Positions 21,500-22,819 of a stretch of DNA of 22,819 bases are shown here, in pieces; position 1 is the stretch's first letter, and the number at the start of each line of letters is the position of its first letter. The stretch lies in the IMG/VR virus record IMGVR_UViG_3300040751_000051, positions 1 to 22,819 of that record; one strand, given 5' to 3'. The DNA comes from a virus. Under the pieces are notes generated by a model. The model was not told the DNA's origin, did no database searches, and saw only the letters and a program-made list of their open reading frames with translations. The position numbers were made by a program, and so were the translations under genes.

Positions 21500-21732
21500 C
21501 AGCAATCTCCGTGGACGCCGTCGTCAGTCATGCGGATACTGCGCACGATTTCCATAAACTCATCTGCGTCAATGCCAGCCTCTGACGCGCAGTAGCCAGC
21601 CGCCATCAGGCAAGTATACATCAGATCTTCGAAATTAGAACCAGAATTTTCAAGTTCCATCATCAGCATGATGATCTGCTTAAGATCGTCTAAATTTTCT
21701 TCGCCTAACGTGACAAACTCTGTCTCACTCAT
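21499..21732 (-). CDS. Small acidic protein next to the terminase
   Basis: A 77-residue acidic helical protein (MSETEFVTLGEENLDDLKQI, then LMYTCLMAAGYCASEAGIDA). I chose ATG 21732 rather than the in-frame GTG 14 codons upstream because it overlaps the terminase stop as ATGA and follows AAGGTGGA. No domain is recognised. The acid/hydrophobic helices suggest a small regulatory or binding protein, perhaps for the terminase or the following basic peptide. It is not an obvious small terminase subunit: no HTH is visible. Confidence 0.68.
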   Translation of the reverse strand: MSETEFVTLGEENLDDLKQIIMLMMELENSGSNFEDLMYTCLMAAGYCASEAGIDADEFMEIVRSIRMTDDGVHGDC

Positions 21733-22819
21733 ACAATCCACCTTGCTTTCGGATAATTGATCTGGTTGCTCCACTTAAACTTACTTCCGCTTCTAGCAAT
21801 GGAGGCGTTGCCAGCAAAAGTCAAACAAAACGCATCAGCCAAGTCAGGGCTATTCATGCCACGCTTTTTCATTTCGTCCTTGCTCTCAACCTTGAGCTTG
21901 CCATTGGAAGAAAACTTGAAGCGCGGCTTCGACAGGTCTGCAATCAACTCCTCTTGATCAGGTATCGTGCAGTCGCGGCCCTCAAACCATTCTTTTGCGC
22001 TGAACCACAACTCATCGCGCAGGCGAAAATACTTCTGTTTCATAGCTGAGCTTTCAGCTACGTTTATACCCCTAGCAGGTAGATCAAGCTCCTGAAGACG
22101 ATCCACCACCCCAGCACCAATGCCAATACTATCAACCAAAATTTCAAGCGGTCGTTCCGACCATCTGGTAGTTTCATATTCATTCAGGATAATCCCACAC
22201 AGTTCCATTAAGTCCTTATTACGCCACGTCTTGAGCGGCTCCACAACCACATTTCCTTTTCTCTTGCACAAGGCGGTTCTATCGGATCCAAAGCGTGCAA
22301 CGTCAAGCCCCCAAACAACAGGTGTCGTTTCCGCCGCCTCTTGGTCGCGCTTGGTGGCGCTCTCAATCAAGTGCAGTGGGATGACAACGTCGTCGTCGGC
22401 TTCGGGCCACTCACCCAGAACACGCACGCGATAGATGTTGCTCTCTTCGCCGTATTTCGTTTTCATGTCTTCAATAAAGTTGTCGGACACTTGCGTGCTG
22501 TCGCCAGACGCAACCTTCATTGTGAACCATCTCTCTCTCATCTTGTTGAACGCCTCATAAAAATAGCCAGACGTTCTTGTCGGGTTGCCGGTCATCACAG
22601 TCTTGGCACCCTCTGTAGACATGGCACCTTCACCAACCTCAAAGATCAGGTCATCAACACCAGATGCCTCATCAATCAAAAAGAGCATATTGGGACTGTG
22701 GAAGCCTTGCAGTGCCTCTGGCGTTTCGCGGCGTGCAGTTCTTGCAACTGCGAAGCTATCGGCTCCGACGACTTCGACCTTATCCGATTTCACCTGTATT
22801 ACCTCTTGGAAGCGTTTTG
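21729..22819 (-). CDS. terL: Terminase large subunit, C-terminal part (N-terminus beyond window)
   Basis: The visible 362 codons are the second half of a phage packaging motor; the frame is open to the right edge, so the Walker A half is outside. Walker B with catalytic Glu: MLFLIDEASG. Motif III: VMTGNPTR. The nuclease domain follows: VVWGLDVARFGSDRTAL (first Asp), ILVDSIGIGAGVVDRL (second Asp), and SPDLADAFCLTF (last Asp pair), in RNase H-like order. Terminases cut concatemeric DNA and drive it through the portal with ATP. The stop overlaps the next start (ATGA). All key residues of the visible part are intact. The upstream codons read KRFQEVIQVKSDKVEVVGAD, so no start should be placed at the GTG at 22793. 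Confidence 0.93.
   Translation of the reverse strand, partial: KRFQEVIQVKSDKVEVVGADSFAVARTARRETPEALQGFHSPNMLFLIDEASGVDDLIFEVGEGAMSTEGAKTVMTGNPTRTSGYFYEAFNKMRERWFTMKVASGDSTQVSDNFIEDMKTKYGEESNIYRVRVLGEWPEADDDVVIPLHLIESATKRDQEAAETTPVVWGLDVARFGSDRTALCKRKGNVVVEPLKTWRNKDLMELCGIILNEYETTRWSERPLEILVDSIGIGAGVVDRLQELDLPARGINVAESSAMKQKYFRLRDELWFSAKEWFEGRDCTIPDQEELIADLSKPRFKFSSNGKLKVESKDEMKKRGMNSPDLADAFCLTFAGNASIARSGSKFKWSNQINYPKARWIV

Noticed and set aside
21499-21732. 77-residue acidic protein as small terminase subunit
   Set aside because: Too short and lacking a visible DNA-binding helix-turn-helix; it also lies downstream rather than upstream of the large subunit.
22791-22793. GTG 22793 as the terminase start
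   Set aside because: The frame continues open to the window edge with terminase-like sequence, and the ATPase Walker A half must lie upstream.

Overview
The window is one uninterrupted block of late genes from a double-stranded DNA tailed phage (or a prophage of that type). Every gene I can support lies on the minus strand, so transcription runs from high to low coordinates: packaging, then capsid, tail, fibre and lysis. Coding density is very high. Most gene borders are stop/start overlaps (TAATG, TGATG, ATGA) or gaps under 15 bases, and no stretch over 300 bases lacks a gene. There are no tRNA, rRNA, CRISPR or insertion sequence signals. The set of portal, SU10-type major capsid protein, SU10-type adaptor, propeller-like hub, several ejection-type proteins and no tape measure, tube or sheath gene points to a short-tailed (podovirus-like) virion. 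Several small proteins resemble families I know from marine phages, so a marine, possibly alphaproteobacterial, host is a reasonable guess but is not proven by the sequence.

Layout from right to left. 22819-21377: C-terminal part of the large terminase, a 77-residue acidic protein and a 40-residue very basic peptide. 21377-18618: a 919-residue multidomain protein ending in an ADP-ribosyltransferase-like domain and carrying an unusual HDxFGH metal-site-like motif in its middle; it looks like a phage polyvalent (co-injected) protein. 18618-17729: five tiny genes coding for basic, cysteine-rich or zinc-ribbon proteins. 17745-11356: portal, a 685-residue Gly/Ala-rich protein, an 86-residue protein, scaffold and major capsid protein, followed by a GC-rich hairpin. 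11301-7114: a 107-residue protein, adaptor, a small virion protein, a 20-residue-repeat protein, a propeller-like hub protein, and a beta-sandwich protein whose 5' end is split by what looks like a one-base frameshift. 7060-3261: three ejection/internal-virion-type proteins. 3248-1869: a tail fibre with a self-cleaving S74 chaperone. 1866-1: a lysis cassette (two small membrane proteins, a PD-(D/E)XK nuclease, a holin and a truncated M15 endopeptidase).

Together these genes fill a procapsid, close it with an adaptor and hub, and equip the virion with fibres and ejection proteins before lysis. The points most worth following up are the 919-residue ADP-ribosyltransferase-like protein with its HDxFGH core, the split beta-sandwich gene at 7114-7916, the cluster of tiny nucleic-acid-binding-like proteins next to the portal, and the nuclease embedded in the lysis cassette.
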